NCBI RefSeq assembly: GCF_018139145.2
Contig: NC_059500.1
Coordinates: 22,053,437-22,117,436, forward strand
Origin: Gymnogyps californianus
Taxonomy: Eukaryota; Chordata; Aves; Accipitriformes; Cathartidae
Length of the DNA: 64,000 nt
Direction: 5' to 3'
Both the position numbers and the translations under genes were made by a program. Positions 48,601 through 61,801 of the stretch are shown one piece after another. How positions within the stretch are numbered: the first letter of the stretch is position 1; every line of letters starts with the position of its first letter. The notes under the pieces were generated by a model. It ran no database searches and had not been told where the DNA came from. It worked only from the letters and a program-made list of their open reading frames with translations.

Positions 48601-51211
48601 GCTGCCCACAGCAACGTAAGAGCACAGGTCGCTGTGACTGTCTGGCCATTATTATGAGCACTGCTGTACAGACCAGGCACTTCCACGACACCGCTGTAGA
48701 GCACGTACTATCCCAAAGATACTCTTAATGCAGGCACCTCCAACAGTAACAACTACCCCACTGAGGCTCTCATTAATCTCCTATCCTTAATGAAAACCCA
48801 AACAAATCAGACTGTATAGACTATAAAGCAGTCTGGGGAGTGTTTGCGTGGAGGGGACACTGGGGGAGTGGCAGTGGATGCCACTTCACCAATATCTGTC
48901 TGTCACTTCTGAACCCAGCAGATTGTGCCAGTCCTATAGTAAATCAGTGTATTCAGTCACTATATTTACTCTGCCATCCCATTCTCAACATTCAGTCAAC
49001 CTTCACTCCTTGACCCCAATCCCAAAACCTGGTGTGCTTCCTCCCATAGCTGTTTCTCTCACAGCTGCTATGGCTGTGAAAGGTAGTCACAGAGGATCCA
49101 CCCCTCCTCAACAGTGTGGGGAGGGGGACAGTAGGAATGGGAAAACAAGGAAGAAAGCCAAGGTCTACACAACCACAAATGGTTGGGCTCTTTGTAACAG
49201 AAGAATGGAGCATACAGCCCACCAAAGGCAGTGGAGTACCAACATTATGTTCAAATGACACAGGCAGCTGCTTGGAAAATTTTATTTCCAGGCTGCATAA
49301 ACAAACTCAGCCTTTTATACTGAAAGCTTTACCTTTTGTACTTATTATGAAACCATAATCAGGATGAAACCAAAAGGATTCTTTATGAATTTGTTTTAGA
49401 AAATCTGCAGAATTACTAAAGTAGATCCTGTTTTGTGGTAGGTAACTCTGCAATAAAATTCTATTAAATTCTGTGGGACTTATTATTCAGCAGAGAGGAA
49501 TTTGTGGACACAATAACTGTTCTAAACCTCTATGCTTGTTCTCTAGCAGGTCCAAGAGAGTCTCACTGATTGTTTTTTGGAAACAGTAAGAATCTTCTGT
49601 TTGCTCTTAAGGAATATCACCTACATACAGAATGGGTTGGGAAATCCCATAATGGGCTATGAAAAATTAGGCTTCATGAAATACAACATACGGTCTGAGT
49701 GAGGTAAGTAGTTAATTTTTAGGAAGCAATCCATTCTCATCAATATGTTCATGTGCTTAAATTAAACAACAAGCAGAGCAGAACTTCTGCACAATAGCTA
49801 CTGGAACTCTACCAAATCTTAATGGAAAAAGCTTCCAAAAAAATAGCTTCAAAAAGATGCATTTAAAGCTAAAATTATACAAACAGTTTTTGCATATATA
49901 AATCTGTGTTCTGCCATCTGTAGAAATGGAGACAACACGCATTCTTATGCTGGATTGCTTATCTGCATAAGACAGGCTTCAGATCCACACCACGTAACAT
50001 TCTAATCTTTAATACATTTGTTCTATAGTTCTGCTGTGTGCAGAGATAAAAGCATTATTAATAGTGTCCCAAAGCAGCTTACAAAACATCACTTATTATT
50101 CCTGTAAGCAAAAAGTGCAAAGAAATCTGTAACCTTTGGGCTTTTGAGAAAAACAGAGAGTATAGTATGGATGACTAATTGGATATAATTTGTCTTACTC
50201 AAATATTACTAATATTGACAGTCACACAATCTGTTTCATACACTTTACAAATTATGGGCTGAATTAAAGGAAAATTCCTTGGTGCTGAACACATCTTACT
50301 TATTTATTTATGATTAAAAATGTAATCACTGTACAGATGAACAGAAAATCTGGAAGGTTTTTGTGATGCTCCTTGCAAAAGATAAGAAGCAGGCAACACA
50401 CCAGGGACTCTATTTCAGCAACAAAGCTTTAAAGTCCCTATTGTTTCTTGTCACTTGAGAAACATTGTGTTGAAGAGCTAGGATGCTATCTCTGTCTCAG
50501 TTGCAATGCAGGTTAATCCCAGACTGCACCTCTACATTCAGCCAACACCTGATACAGAAAATACTGTCACTAAGTGAGGAGATGCTATTGCTTGTTGTAA
50601 TTAACAACTTTAGGAATAATTGTCTGAAAATAACAGGGAGAACTTGCTTTGCTGAAAATAATGGCCAGACAAAGAAACAAGAGGGGAAATTATTGCCAGC
50701 ATAATAACAACTTTGCGTAAGAAAGGAAAGCTGCTTCTCATGACTGCTGTGTCAACGGGAAGAGCATTATAATTGACTTGACAACCAGCAAAGACTTTGC
50801 TTGACTGTCTTCCCTTGACAAGAGCAGGTGTCCTGGCTTTGGCCTTGCTGTTTTTAAACAGGCCAGGCTCTGCAACCGGCAATGATGCAAGCCAGTATTT
50901 TTGCAGGAGCACTGAGGGGATATGAACAGAAGAAATAAATGAATTATTACACAGCATTTCATATCCTAATTACAAATAAGGCTATAGCACAAGGTAAATA
51001 GTACTTGTTACAGCATGACTAGTACAAGGTACAGATGCTGTGAGTGGCCCTCTGCCAGCATAGGCCTGATGTTATCCTTTTCAAAACATTTTCTGGAAAG
51101 CATAGGTTATGCTTTGTGCAGGCTTCTATTTTATCATTATTCATTCACCCAGCTCAAAACTACAATTCAGTTTTGAACAGGTATGGAAGAACAGAGTTCA
51201 GACTGGGTATG
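48601..51211. other. No gene or classified repeat seen
   Basis: Intron-like sequence. Open frames 48848-49258 (plus) and 50610-50957 (minus) lack domains, splice sites or poly(A) context. Nothing supportable was found. Confidence 0.45.
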
Positions 51212-51795
51212 TGTCCTGGTTTCGGCTAGGACAGAGTTAATTTTATTCCTAGTAGCTGGTATAGTGCTGTGTTTTGGATTTAGTAGGAAAAGAATGTTGA
51301 TAACACACTGATGTTTTTAGTTGTTGCTAAGTAGTGTTTATACCAAGTCAAGGATTTTTCAGCTTCTCGTGCCCAGCCAGCAAGAAGGCTGGAGGGGCAC
51401 AAGAAGCTGGGAGGGGACACAGCCAGGACAGCTGACCCAAACTGGCCAAAGAGCTATTCCATACCATATGACATCATGCCCAGTATATCAACTGGGGGGA
51501 GTTAACTGGGAGGGGGCATCGCGGCTTGGGAACTAACTGGGCATCGGTCAACGAGTGGTGAGCAATTGCATTGTGCACCACTTGCTTTGTATAGTTTAAT
51601 TCTTTTAGTATTAATATTGTCATATTATCATTATCATTGTTTTTCATTCCTTTCTGTCCTATTAAACTGTCTTTATCTCAACTCACGAGGTTTGGTTTTT
51701 TTTTTCCCGGATTCTCTCCCCCATCCCAGGGGTGGGGGGGAAGTGAGCGAGTGGCTGCGTGGTGCTTAGCTGCCGGCTGGGGTTAAACCACGACA
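51212..51795 (+). mobile_element. Solo LTR (584 bp)
   Basis: Starts TGTCCTGGTTTCGGCTAGGA and ends AAACCACGACA. Target duplications are GTATG (51207-51211) and GTGTG (51796-51800), one mismatch. Same subfamily as 47768-48348 but in the opposite orientation, about 2.9 kb away; by eye well over 90% identical. The core promoter reads CAGTATATCAACTG (no canonical TATA), and ATTAAA lies before CTGTCTTTATCTCAACTC. No internal viral genes. Confidence 0.92.
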
Positions 51796-51979
51796 GTGTG
51801 TTTCATCCCTGTCTTATACCACCTCTTGCTCCAGAGTCACTGAGTGTTGATCAAGTGTGTCCAGTCCCCCAGGCTCTTGGAAGGATGGAGGGGAGGAACA
51901 GAAGAAGGGAGGAAAGGAGGAAGGGAAGAAGGGTTTCTTAAACATAGCAGAGTAAGTGCTTGTGGCAGCCAGGGACACA

Positions 51980-52820
51980 GTGCTAGAGCAGGGTTTGATG
52001 AACTGATGGGGCAGAGTGCTCCGTCAGCAAGTTTGCTGATGGCACCAAAGTGCGACGACAGGCTGATACACCAGAGGGTCATGCTGCCATCCAGAGGGAC
52101 CTGGACAGGCTGGAGAAATGGGCTGACAGGAGCCTCATGAAATTCAACAAGGAGAAGTGCAAAGTCCTGCACCTGGGGAGGAACAACCCCAGGCACCAGT
52201 ACGTGCTGGGGGCCGCCCAACTGGAAAGCGGCTTTGCAGAAAAGGCCCTGCGGGTCCTGGTGGACACCAAGTTGAACATGAGCCAGCAACATGCTCTTGC
52301 TGCAAAGGGGGCTAATGGTATCCTAGGCTGCATTAGGGGGAGTGTTGCCAGTAGGTCAGGGGAGGTGATCCCTCTTCTCTACAGAGCACTGGTGAGGCCA
52401 CACTTGGAGTACTGTGTCCCGTGCTGGGATCACCAGTACGAGAGAGACATGGACATACTGGAGAGAGTCCCACGAAGGACTATCAAGATGATGAAGGGAC
52501 TGAAGCATGTCTCCTATGAGGAAAGGCTGAGAGAGCTGGGACTCCAGCCTGGAGAAGAGAAGGCTCAGGGACATCCCATCAATGTATATACACACCTGAA
52601 GGGAGGGTGTGAAGAGGACAGAGCCAGGCTTTTTTCAGTGCTGCGCAGTGACAGGACCAGAGGCAATGGGCACAGACTGAAACACAGGGGGTTCCCTCTG
52701 AACATCAGGAAACACTTTTTCACTGTGAGGATGACTGAGCACTGGCACAGATTGCCCAGAGAGGTCGTGGAGTCTCCATCTGTGGAGATATTAAAAAAAT
52801 GTCTCAACATAGTCCTGGGC
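51980..52820 (+). repeat. CR1 LINE, truncated at both ends
   Basis: Begins near the RT catalytic region (GCAGAGTGCTCCGTCAGCAAG, FADD neighbourhood read as SKFADGTKV) and ends in the 3' coding part ([19 protein letters not shown]). An open frame 52050-52928 carries [40 protein letters not shown] and [13 protein letters not shown]. The usual CR1 3' tail is absent, so the 3' end has been deleted or replaced. Last codons of the frame (after about 52815) are non-CR1. Confidence 0.88.
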
Positions 52821-54734
52821 AATCATTTTGTTATTCTGTGCTTCCTCTACTCAAGCAAACTTTTTTGTTTCTGTGGAGGTAAGACTAGGGAAGCTGCTAG
52901 TTTGATCGACAGCAGCTGTGTTCACTAATCGTACCCCCCAGTACAGCTGAGCTTACCTGAAGCAACAGAAGGACACTTACAGGATTTGCTGGCATGCTGA
53001 AAGGGAAACAACCATTCCTCCCTCAGCTCCTGCTGGATTTCCTGATTATCAAACCCACTTTCTGGAACTGGGTGCTAGCTGCAGAGTTCACCACTTTGTA
53101 AATACATGTAAATATGAACTATTCCTGCCTGGTGTTATTTCTCAGTCATACGACATGGGAATCCTACCAGTCCTCTGATAGGTGAAAATCAGGGTCTCCA
53201 GGCCAGTTGTGCCAAGGTATCCAGCTGTCAGGTTGGCAGCCCTGGTCTGAATGTTTCTACCGGGACACTAGCATTTATTCTGTATCTCCTTCTTTACTAA
53301 TGAACCTGCCTAGTCTTAGTAAGACTCTTGGCTGCTTTGATACTGTTAGTTTCCTTTAGCAAGGGAAGTGTGTTCAGGATAGACAGAGATCGTTTCACAT
53401 CAAAAACGTATTCTGGAGAGGCATCTTCTGTGTCAGGGAAGAGAATCTGAAGTGCCTTCATACCTTTTAAACATAAAAACATACTGAAGTTTCAAATATT
53501 CATTAATGCAGAAAATGCTATCTTCTTTTATCAGCATTTTCAATTACACAACTTTTACCAAATGAACTAATTTGACACTCTTCTCTCCCTGCACAGACAG
53601 ACATTTGAAGAAATATCTCATTAACCTATTTTTAAAAAGCATGCCAAGCTGGAAAGAAGCAACAAAGATTTTAATGGGGTATTTTTACTTTGCTACATTT
53701 GCAACATTTGTCAGTTTTCCATTTTGTTGATTTAGTAGATCTCTTGAATTCTTACATGGCTTCAGAGCTTTTAAAATGACAAGAATAAACACTATTATAT
53801 CATTAAGGATTCTGAGCTAGACTGATATACTAGAGCACAATTTTCACAGAGTTAGACTTAAATTCTGTGGTGATATAGAATTGAAATCCTTATTCTCCTT
53901 TAAAAAGTAAAATTAATTTCTGCTCTCAGAAGTCAACAACCTACCTATAAGAGACTGGTGGAAGGTTAGGAACTGTTTTTTATTTAAAGGGCCATCAAAA
54001 CACAGCAATGCAAGCAAGGTTTTTTTGTTTAAATTCTGTATTTAATTATCTTTTCAAGTTTCCAAACCAGCAGTGATGACTTGCTGATTTCATGTCCTGG
54101 TTTTGAAAAAAACATTTTCCTTTTTGTTATCTTGTTTCTGTTTGGAAGACAGTATATACAACTAGATGAATCTAGCTGAGTATACTTGCCGATCACTGAC
54201 CATACACAGTCTGCTACCAAACACACAGTGACATGTTCGCAGTTTATGGAGACTGACTTTGAGGTTTTCTCCCAGTTTTCCTCTGTCGTTTATAAGTAAT
54301 CATTGATTAAAAACATTCTCAGATAGGACAGTAATATCACAGTAATTATTCTTACATTTAAAACTCTTGTGAAAGCATGAAGCAGTAATTGGACTCAAGC
54401 TGAAGTAGGAAAGAGGGAAAAGGGGAACGAATAATGACACTAAGTGGATTTGATTACAGCCTTACTTTCAGCTGGAAAGGTTCACATTACGTGGCCATAA
54501 GGGTTCCTTCTGCAGCATAAAATGGTGAGCAGTACTACAGAAATTTATGCTGTACTATGCTACTAGAACCAAAATATTCCATGCTTGAACCTTAGACAAT
54601 CTCAAGCAAATTACCAGCCTTTGACAAGACTAGAAACTATGTTATCAGATGAAAAGGGCAATTTCCAATCAAACTCCGAACCTTGAATAGCAGCTAAAAG
54701 AAACAGATCACATGGTCCAAATGGATATTTTCTA
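52821..54734. other. One exon candidate; otherwise nothing seen
   Basis: Apart from the minus-strand exon candidate at 53306-53483 this is AT-rich, intron-like sequence without a classified repeat. Confidence 0.4.
53306..53483 (-). CDS. Candidate coding exon, 59 codons, gene unknown
   Basis: Minus strand: possible acceptor AATATTTGAAACTTCAG at 53484-53485, or an alternative 18 nt further in (TTTAAAAG), then an open frame to a weak donor (GGCAG|GTTCAT). The peptide contains MKALQILFPDTEDASPEYVF and SILNTLPLLKETNSIKAAKS: balanced composition, no low complexity, unlike the flanks. I do not recognise the protein. The weak donor and the stop codon shortly after it leave open a terminal exon, a pseudogene or chance. 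Confidence 0.33.
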
Positions 54735-56182
54735 TGGACCAGGAATTCCTATGGAATTTAGAAGGAAAAAGAAAGTGTATGGGCTTTGGAAGCAAGGTCA
54801 GGCTACATAGGAGGACTACGGAGGTGGTTTGCCACTGTAGGGAGAAAATTCGTACAGCCACAGTTCAATTGGAGTCAGTCTCACTTTGGTGCCTTGTAAT
54901 ATTATGGAGAAGATTATCTGGGTGTTATGGAAAAACACTTGAAAGACAGTGCAGTCATTAGTCAAAGCCAACATGAGTTCATGAAGCGAAGGTCATGCCT
55001 TACTAACTCAATATCCTTTGATGACAAGGTTACTGCCTAGTGGACAAAGGGAAGGCAGTGGATGTGGCTTTTTTGGATTTTAGCAAAGCTTTTGATACTG
55101 GCTCTCACAGTATCCTTCTGGACAAAGTGTCCAGCATGCAGCTGGACACATACACAATACGATGGGTGAACAATTGGCTGAAGGGTTGGGTTCAAAGTGT
55201 TGTAGTAAACAGGGTAACATTTGGCTGGTGGTCAGTGTTCCCCAGGGCTCAGTGCAGGGCTTCTATGTTTTTATCAGTTACCTGGACACAGAAGTTGAGT
55301 GCACACTACGTTTGCCAGCAATACTAAATTAGGAGGAGACACTGATTCCCTCAAGGGTAGAGAGGCCTTACAGTGAGAAAAATGGATAGATTAGAGTGCT
55401 GGGCAATCACCAGTCATATGAAACTTAACAAGAACAAATGTTGGATTCTGCACCTGGGACAGCATAGTCCTGAATGTACGTATAGACTGGGGGACAAGAG
55501 GCTGGAATGCAGCCCTGCAGAATGGGATCTGAGGGTTTTGGTTGATGGTTATCTCAATGTGAGTCAACAATGTGCCCTGGCAGCCAAAAGGGCCAACCGT
55601 ATCCTGGGGTGCCTTTAAGCGCAGTATGGCTAACCGGTCAAAAGTGATTGCCCCAATATATTCAGCACTGGTGCAGCCTCACCTCGAGTACTGTGTACAG
55701 TTTTGGGCTCCCCAACATAAGAAGGATATAAAAATATTAGAATGTGTCCAAAGGAAGGCAACGAAGATGGTGAAAGGACTAGAGGGCATGACTTACGAGG
55801 AGCAGCTGAGGATGCTAGGTTTGTTCAGCTTAAAGAGTACGCTGAGACGTTACCTCGTTGCTGTCTACATCTTTGTCATGAGGGGAAGCAGAGAGGGAGA
55901 TGCTGATTTCTTCTCTCTCTCGTGTCCGGTGACAGGACTTAAGGGAATGGATTAAAGCTGCATCAGGGGAAGTTCACACCAGATATTAGGAAAATGTTGG
56001 TCACTGAGAGGGTGGTCAAGCACTAAAAATGGTCGTGGCTCCAAGCCCGTCGGTGTTCACAAAACAGTTGGACAACGCTCTTTGATATATGGTTTAACTT
56101 TTAGGTTGCACTGTGTGGAGTCAGGAGTTGGACACGATGATCCTCGTGGGTCCCTTCCAACTCAGGATATTCTACGATTCTT
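54735..56182 (+). repeat. CR1 LINE, internally deleted and frame-broken
   Basis: Starts in ORF2 upstream of the RT core (GGAAGCAAGGTCAGGCTACA, then CTGTAGGGAGAAAATTCGTA). A deletion near 54900 joins this to the RT start (ACTTGAAAGACAGTGCAGTC). Box A is kept (FLDFSKAFDTGSHSILLDK, about 55072-55130), but the frame breaks near the FADD box (about 55305-55330). Later parts: [40 protein letters not shown]. The tail GTCCCTTCCAACTCAGGATA then TTCTACGATTC ends at about 56182. Moderately decayed. Confidence 0.92.
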
Positions 56183-59100
56183 TAAAAAATTGATTTAGTA
56201 ACACAATACTCATGAAACATCACCTCAGAAGCACTGTCTCTGAGCATGCTCTTCTGCAAGCTACTTTGTGATGTGGAAACAAACTATGATTCTATATGTA
56301 TCGTAATAAAATTAACTATTGGATCGTTTTTGGCAAAAACCATGCTGTTATATTTGCATTCTTGTAAAGATTACAAATGCTGTTCACAGCTCCTTCAGTT
56401 GTATTGTAAAAGAGAAAGTGATCAAGTCATGCAGTTTATATTCAACAGAGTTACGGTAAGCTAAGAGGAGAAAAAGTATGTCCCCAAAGGAAATTGTGTG
56501 CCAGGCTTTATTTCATGAGGTTCTACATTATTGTCATTAGTACTATTATTATTCTCTTATTCTCTTGCCCCTCCAATCCCAAATGGAGGCACAGTCCTAT
56601 TTATATATATGTTACCATCATGCTGCAAAAAGCACCAGCAGACTCAGTTCTGGTAGGCCAAATTGAGTTAAATCAGCTGTATCACCATTTCTCACATTGT
56701 CTACCTTTCAAGCAGCAAAAAAAGAAGTGTACAGTGTAGCTCACTAGTATTTCTTACAATCTAACACATTAGAGAAGAAAAACATAGGGGAAAGGCTTGT
56801 AGCAGTCTGGTAGCTGATGAGATCATATCCATTTTCCTAATCTGGCTGATGCATTACTCTCATCAGCACAATATATTGCTGACACCTCATTGCCACCAGA
56901 AAAGGTGAGCAGCGCTTTGGGGTATGTATTTGTTGCACAGTCATTAAGGATTTGTATCTGTTTCTATTCTAGCAGCACTTTTCATAACAATGAGCTCCTT
57001 TGGCCACTGTCTGGACTGTGCTCTTTGCACCTATGCAGAAAATTCTATTAGAGCCTGGTCCTGGTCTCACTTAATTGAATAGATGGTTTCTGATTGACTT
57101 GAATTACAGCAATAGGCTTTTATAGTCCCAGGTTGTACAGTAAGGTAAGTCAGAATAAAATTCTGCTTTCTTTAAAAAGAGAAAAAAGAGGGGGGGGCGA
57201 AAGAAAAAAACACATATATATGTGTGGAGAAAAGTGATGGAGATCGGTCATTCATTATACATGTGCCATGTATCCCTGCAATGCCAAGAACAAAATGACA
57301 ATAATAATATTAAACAATGTATGGCCATACCTATTATTTCTCAAACCAACTTTTATTAACTTTAAGATTCTTTCCTGGGATCTTGGACAAACTGTAGGAA
57401 GAAGGGAAACATAGGCAGTCAGGGTACTGAAAAATGTCAGAAAAAAAAATCAATTTATTGTTGTGGGGATGAAGACATTGCAAGGGGATGCCATCTACAC
57501 GGAAATTAGAAAAGGTTAAAAAAACCCAAAAAATCTATAACTTTCAAGACTTAAAAGAAATTAAAAGAAATAAAAGTGTTGCCTAAATGAAGATTATATT
57601 ACCATTGAAAAAATCACCTTAGTTACTGAAGTCGTAGCTGAACTAAATGCCCTTTGAGAGGCTCCTTGCACAGCCTGACCTCCATCAGCTGACTCATTCC
57701 AGGTTAGCACATTTCACTGACCCATCCCAGTCTCTCCATAAGCTGCAAGAACAAAATCATTCATATCAGTGAGACTACACATTCTCACAGCTATGCTCAC
57801 ACTTACATTGCATATTTCAATATGTAAAACCTAGCTGACTGCCTTTATAATCTCAGAAAACAAAGACTACTAGAATACAATAGCAAATGCTGTTACAAGT
57901 TTTTTTATCTTTGTATTCTGTGAGGTTACCTAAAAATAATTTTTTCAGGTTTGAAAGTCTAATAATACTGGTACTGATCAAGGAGAGCAAGTCTCCCTGG
58001 AAACTGGACAAAATATTTGCATTCATTGGTCTATTTTTTCATCAAAATTATATTTTAGTTTCTAAGGAATTATAAGGAATGTCAATAACAGTATGTAGCA
58101 AAAAAAAATGGAAAGTCAGCTGCACTAGAGGATTTCCATTAGATCAAAGAAATCATATATTCCAAGAAGGCAGTTACCACATTAAATATGTAGAATATAT
58201 ATCGCATCCACAAAAGATTAGACCTCTCTCTGTCTTCTCTTTATCACCTACTCTTATGACATACTATCAAGAGTTTATTAACTGTAATTTAGGATTTATT
58301 TGTTGAACATCACCATTGCTGAGGCAGGCAGGAATCTCATGCTTATCCTGCTACAGCTCAGAGACTTCCCACATGAATACAGAAGTCCAACCCATACAGT
58401 TACTACACGAATAGGCCAGAAGTGTCCTGTAATTCCAATCTTGTTCCCATTGCTCAAAGCGCTTTTGAACAAGAATATTCAGAATAAGGGGTGGCAACAT
58501 TCAACTGTGACTGATACTGATAAAAACTTCCCATTATCTGGAGGCATCCATTAAGGATTCCTGGATCTAACTGGTTTATGTCACCAAAAGTTTTAGCTGC
58601 TAAAGTGCAGCAAACTTACTTTAGCAAATTTTGAAAAAGAAAAAAGCGGGATAATATAATTGTTACAGTAGTTTTGTTCTGTGTTTCACCATATTTACAT
58701 AGTACAGGTTTCCTTTTTAACCTTGCTACTGGTGGTGGAGGCAGCCTCTTTCTTCTTCCCCCAAGAAAATTTAAAACGGATTTGTTAACCTTACAACAGA
58801 GCCTCAATATAAACTTAAACTTAACTTTCTTTTTCCCCCCTGAATTCACATTTTCAGGACATTTTAATTCCATATTTACTTGCCAAATAAGTTCACACTG
58901 CAATAGGTATCATCTATTTGCATTATTTTTTTCTCAATTCTGTACAACATTAACATCAGAGCAGAATTCTCTCCAGTCTGTGGCAAATATTTCCATCTTT
59001 GATTGATTTTGAAGAGACATTCCCTGGTGAATCACAGAAATAATTTCCACCCCTACAAGTATGAAGGTAAACAAGCATTTAAAGTGTTCCCATTCAGTGC

Positions 59101-59329
59101 CATGATTTCTCAGAGGATCTCACATCAACACAAAACACGTTAGAGATTTATCGTTCACATCTTTCAGTCAGAAGCTGCTGCTGAGGTTCACATTCAGTTT
59201 TGAAGTTTACTAAACTTTAAAATCTTCCCAGTGAGACTTTGTGGAAATGTTTGAGTCTATATGTGACTTGAAGAAGAGCTTTTTAACCCAACTATAACTT
59301 AAAATTAAAATAGTAGTCATTATGTAAAG
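56183..59329. other. No gene seen; a short AT palindrome
   Basis: Intron-like sequence. A G-rich run (about 57192-57199) is followed by a short palindrome ACACATATATATGTGT (about 57210-57225). Nothing else is supported. Confidence 0.45.
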
Positions 59330-59381
59330 CAACAAGGGTTTTAACAATGTGCAACAAGGGTTTTAACAATGTAAAACAAGG
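59330..59381. repeat. 22-bp tandem repeat, about 2.3 copies
   Basis: Units at 59330-59351 and 59352-59373 (CAACAAGGGTTTTAACAATG plus two bases), nearly identical, with a partial third unit (AAACAAGG). Confidence 0.85.
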
Positions 59382-61623
59382 CCAGAGACATAACAGGAGA
59401 AAAACTATACAAAAAATTTCAGGAGGGCCAGGAGCCAATAGCTCTCACTCCTGGTGAGCACTATCGTTGTCTACAGCAGTTCAGCCAGCCCTGACTTTTG
59501 ATCAATCTTCCACAAAAGTGGTGGTTTTCAGACTTCAGTGACCTGGATGGGCCAGAGACCACTGTGGCGGTCAAAATAGGACATATTGGACAATATTTTG
59601 GACAATTTTGGACAAAATTTGGCTGCAAGGAAACAGGGCTGAGTAATCAGCCTGCTCACACTAGTGACTGGCATGCATCAGCACAAAGAAGAAGGGGACC
59701 CAGGGCTTCTTCCTTGCTCCAGTCCTGGCTACCAGCAAGCAGCCAGAGAGTAAGCTGAATCTTAGTTTCCTCAAGCTTCTGCTCAGTCCAGCAGGAACTT
59801 GGCTTTCTCTCCTTTTCTCCACTGTCTGCAAAGATATCTCTGGTTGTCAGATTTCACAACAGGGATGAAATGACACATCCAAAACTGCAAACATTTATTG
59901 CAATTGTTTGGGGGAGTGCAAGAGAAGTATTCTTTTAATAACCAAGAGCAAGCTACAGCAGTCAAAGCTGACTCTGAAATTAATCACAGGTGGTTTTGAC
60001 ATAGTACAGTGGATGGTTCATTGCAGATTATTTTGCAAGGCCCTTTCCCAAACTTTCAGCATTTACTTTCATGCTTCTCAGCCTGCGACCTGTCCATAGA
60101 GAAGGTGATCAGGAGGATTCTTTATGCTGCTGCTCAGCAATAGCCAAATAATTTTATTTAAACAGTGTGTATTGCTGATGTCCTTTCACACCTAAGCCTT
60201 TCTTCTGCTGTAGGGTCCAGCCCAGTACTTTCTTTAAAGCTTAGCAGTGCTGTATGTTTCAAGACTCCAACCTATGATACATCTTGGAAGCTTCTTTATC
60301 CTGCAGAATCTGAAAAATACACAGCACTGCCAGGGGTTTTAATTTTTTTCCTCTGTTGTCAAACTGATTGTGCAGATACAGAAAGTTGGTCCTGGACATT
60401 CAGATGGATGGATGACACTAGGAGGTTCTTGCCCCTCCTGGGTATGTACTAAGTCCTGCCTGTTTGTTGATAAATATCTGGTAAATTATTTCTCCTGCAC
60501 CTTACGTTCACCACCTGTAGTGTAAGGCTCAATCTTTTTCATCTTTCAGCAGTGCTGGGAAATTATTGCTATCTGTAAACTTCTCTGAGATTCTTGAATG
60601 GAAGATGCTATAGAAGAGTGACATAGAAGTTAGAGGAGGGAAGTTCTCTGGATAAAAGTTTTACTTCACTTGACAACGTTACAGTTATGATGAATTCATC
60701 TGCCTCGCAGAAAAACATTTACATATTTTGCATAAGAGAATGCATTGATGTGTGTGAGTACTCAAAAGATAGGAATTCCCTTTCAACTACATACATCTGT
60801 TTATTAGTTAGCACTCCTTTAATGTTAGTATTAAAGGCTTTGAAGAACAAGTGCCTACAGACAGACTGCATAGTTTTAAAAGCAGTGGCAAGGGACTCTG
60901 ATTTCTGAAGACAAGTGAACACAGACAGGAGAAGAGATGAGCAAGAGAAGGATTTGATTAAGGAGGCATGCATCAAACATGGCAGTTCATCGTTCTAATT
61001 ATGTTAGTAGGACTAATGTGCTTCAGCCTGTCAGTTGTATTTAAAACTAGCAAAACACAATGCTCATTCTCAAGACATGCACGCCCTTTCCCTCTGAGCT
61101 GCAGGATGTTAGAGCTCACAAAGCAGCAGTCGCACAGAGAGCAGCAGGCAACAGCAACAGGGAAATGAAGAGCATCTGGCTAAGACATAATTGCAAACTT
61201 AAGTAGTTTCCAGTCTGTTATGCTTACGCACTGAGAAGAGATAGTGCTGTGTTAGTGGTAGAAGGCTGGCCTGTTTTCCATTCGACCAGGAAACAGAAAG
61301 ACTGTACGCAGCCAGAGCAGCAAGCAGCTCAGCAGAGAGGTCACCCTCCCACGTATAACTAACAAAAAGTACCACTCGGGGCTAGGAGAAGTGAGGGCTG
61401 GCAGGGCCAGGTGCTTCAGGAACACAGTCTTTGGTGGCCCTGTGATGGACTCATGCTCTCACCCCTCTGCAACAGCCCCAAGGCAGCCAGGCCCTCTCCT
61501 CCTCTCTCCCCAGGTGCTGTGAGCAGAAAAGATGCCCCCTCAGCAGGCTGCAGGGTCAGGGCAGGGGGGGGAGTGCAGGACATGGAAGAAGGGCTCAAAC
61601 CACCCTTGAAAGTTCACACTTCT
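59382..61623. other. No gene identified; small TTTTGGACAA repeat
   Basis: At about 59585-59623 the motif TTGGACAA/TTTTGGACAA recurs four times with 10-14 bp spacing. GC content rises from about 61260. Open frames 60165-60452 and 61411-61665 have no recognised domain. Confidence 0.4.
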
Positions 61624-61629
61624 TTTATT
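61624..61629 (-). promoter_or_regulatory. Candidate poly(A) signal AATAAA
   Basis: AATAAA on the minus strand (CCACCAATAAAAGAAGTG) in a GC-rich region, about 175 nt beyond the stop codon of the reading frame at 61802-62691. In GC-rich DNA a chance hexamer is less likely than elsewhere in this window. Confidence 0.45.
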
Positions 61630-61801
61630 GGTGGCTGGGAGACATGCACTGGCTGGCTGTGCTGAGGCACCACTGCTTCCTGCCTGTGGTTTGCCCATCT
61701 TGTCGGCCCCCTCTCAGCTGCCTTCCGGCAGGGTGCCGGGCCCCTGGCCAGGAGCTGGGCCCAGGCTGAGGCATGGGGTCGCCTGACCTTCTTTCAGCCG
61801 A

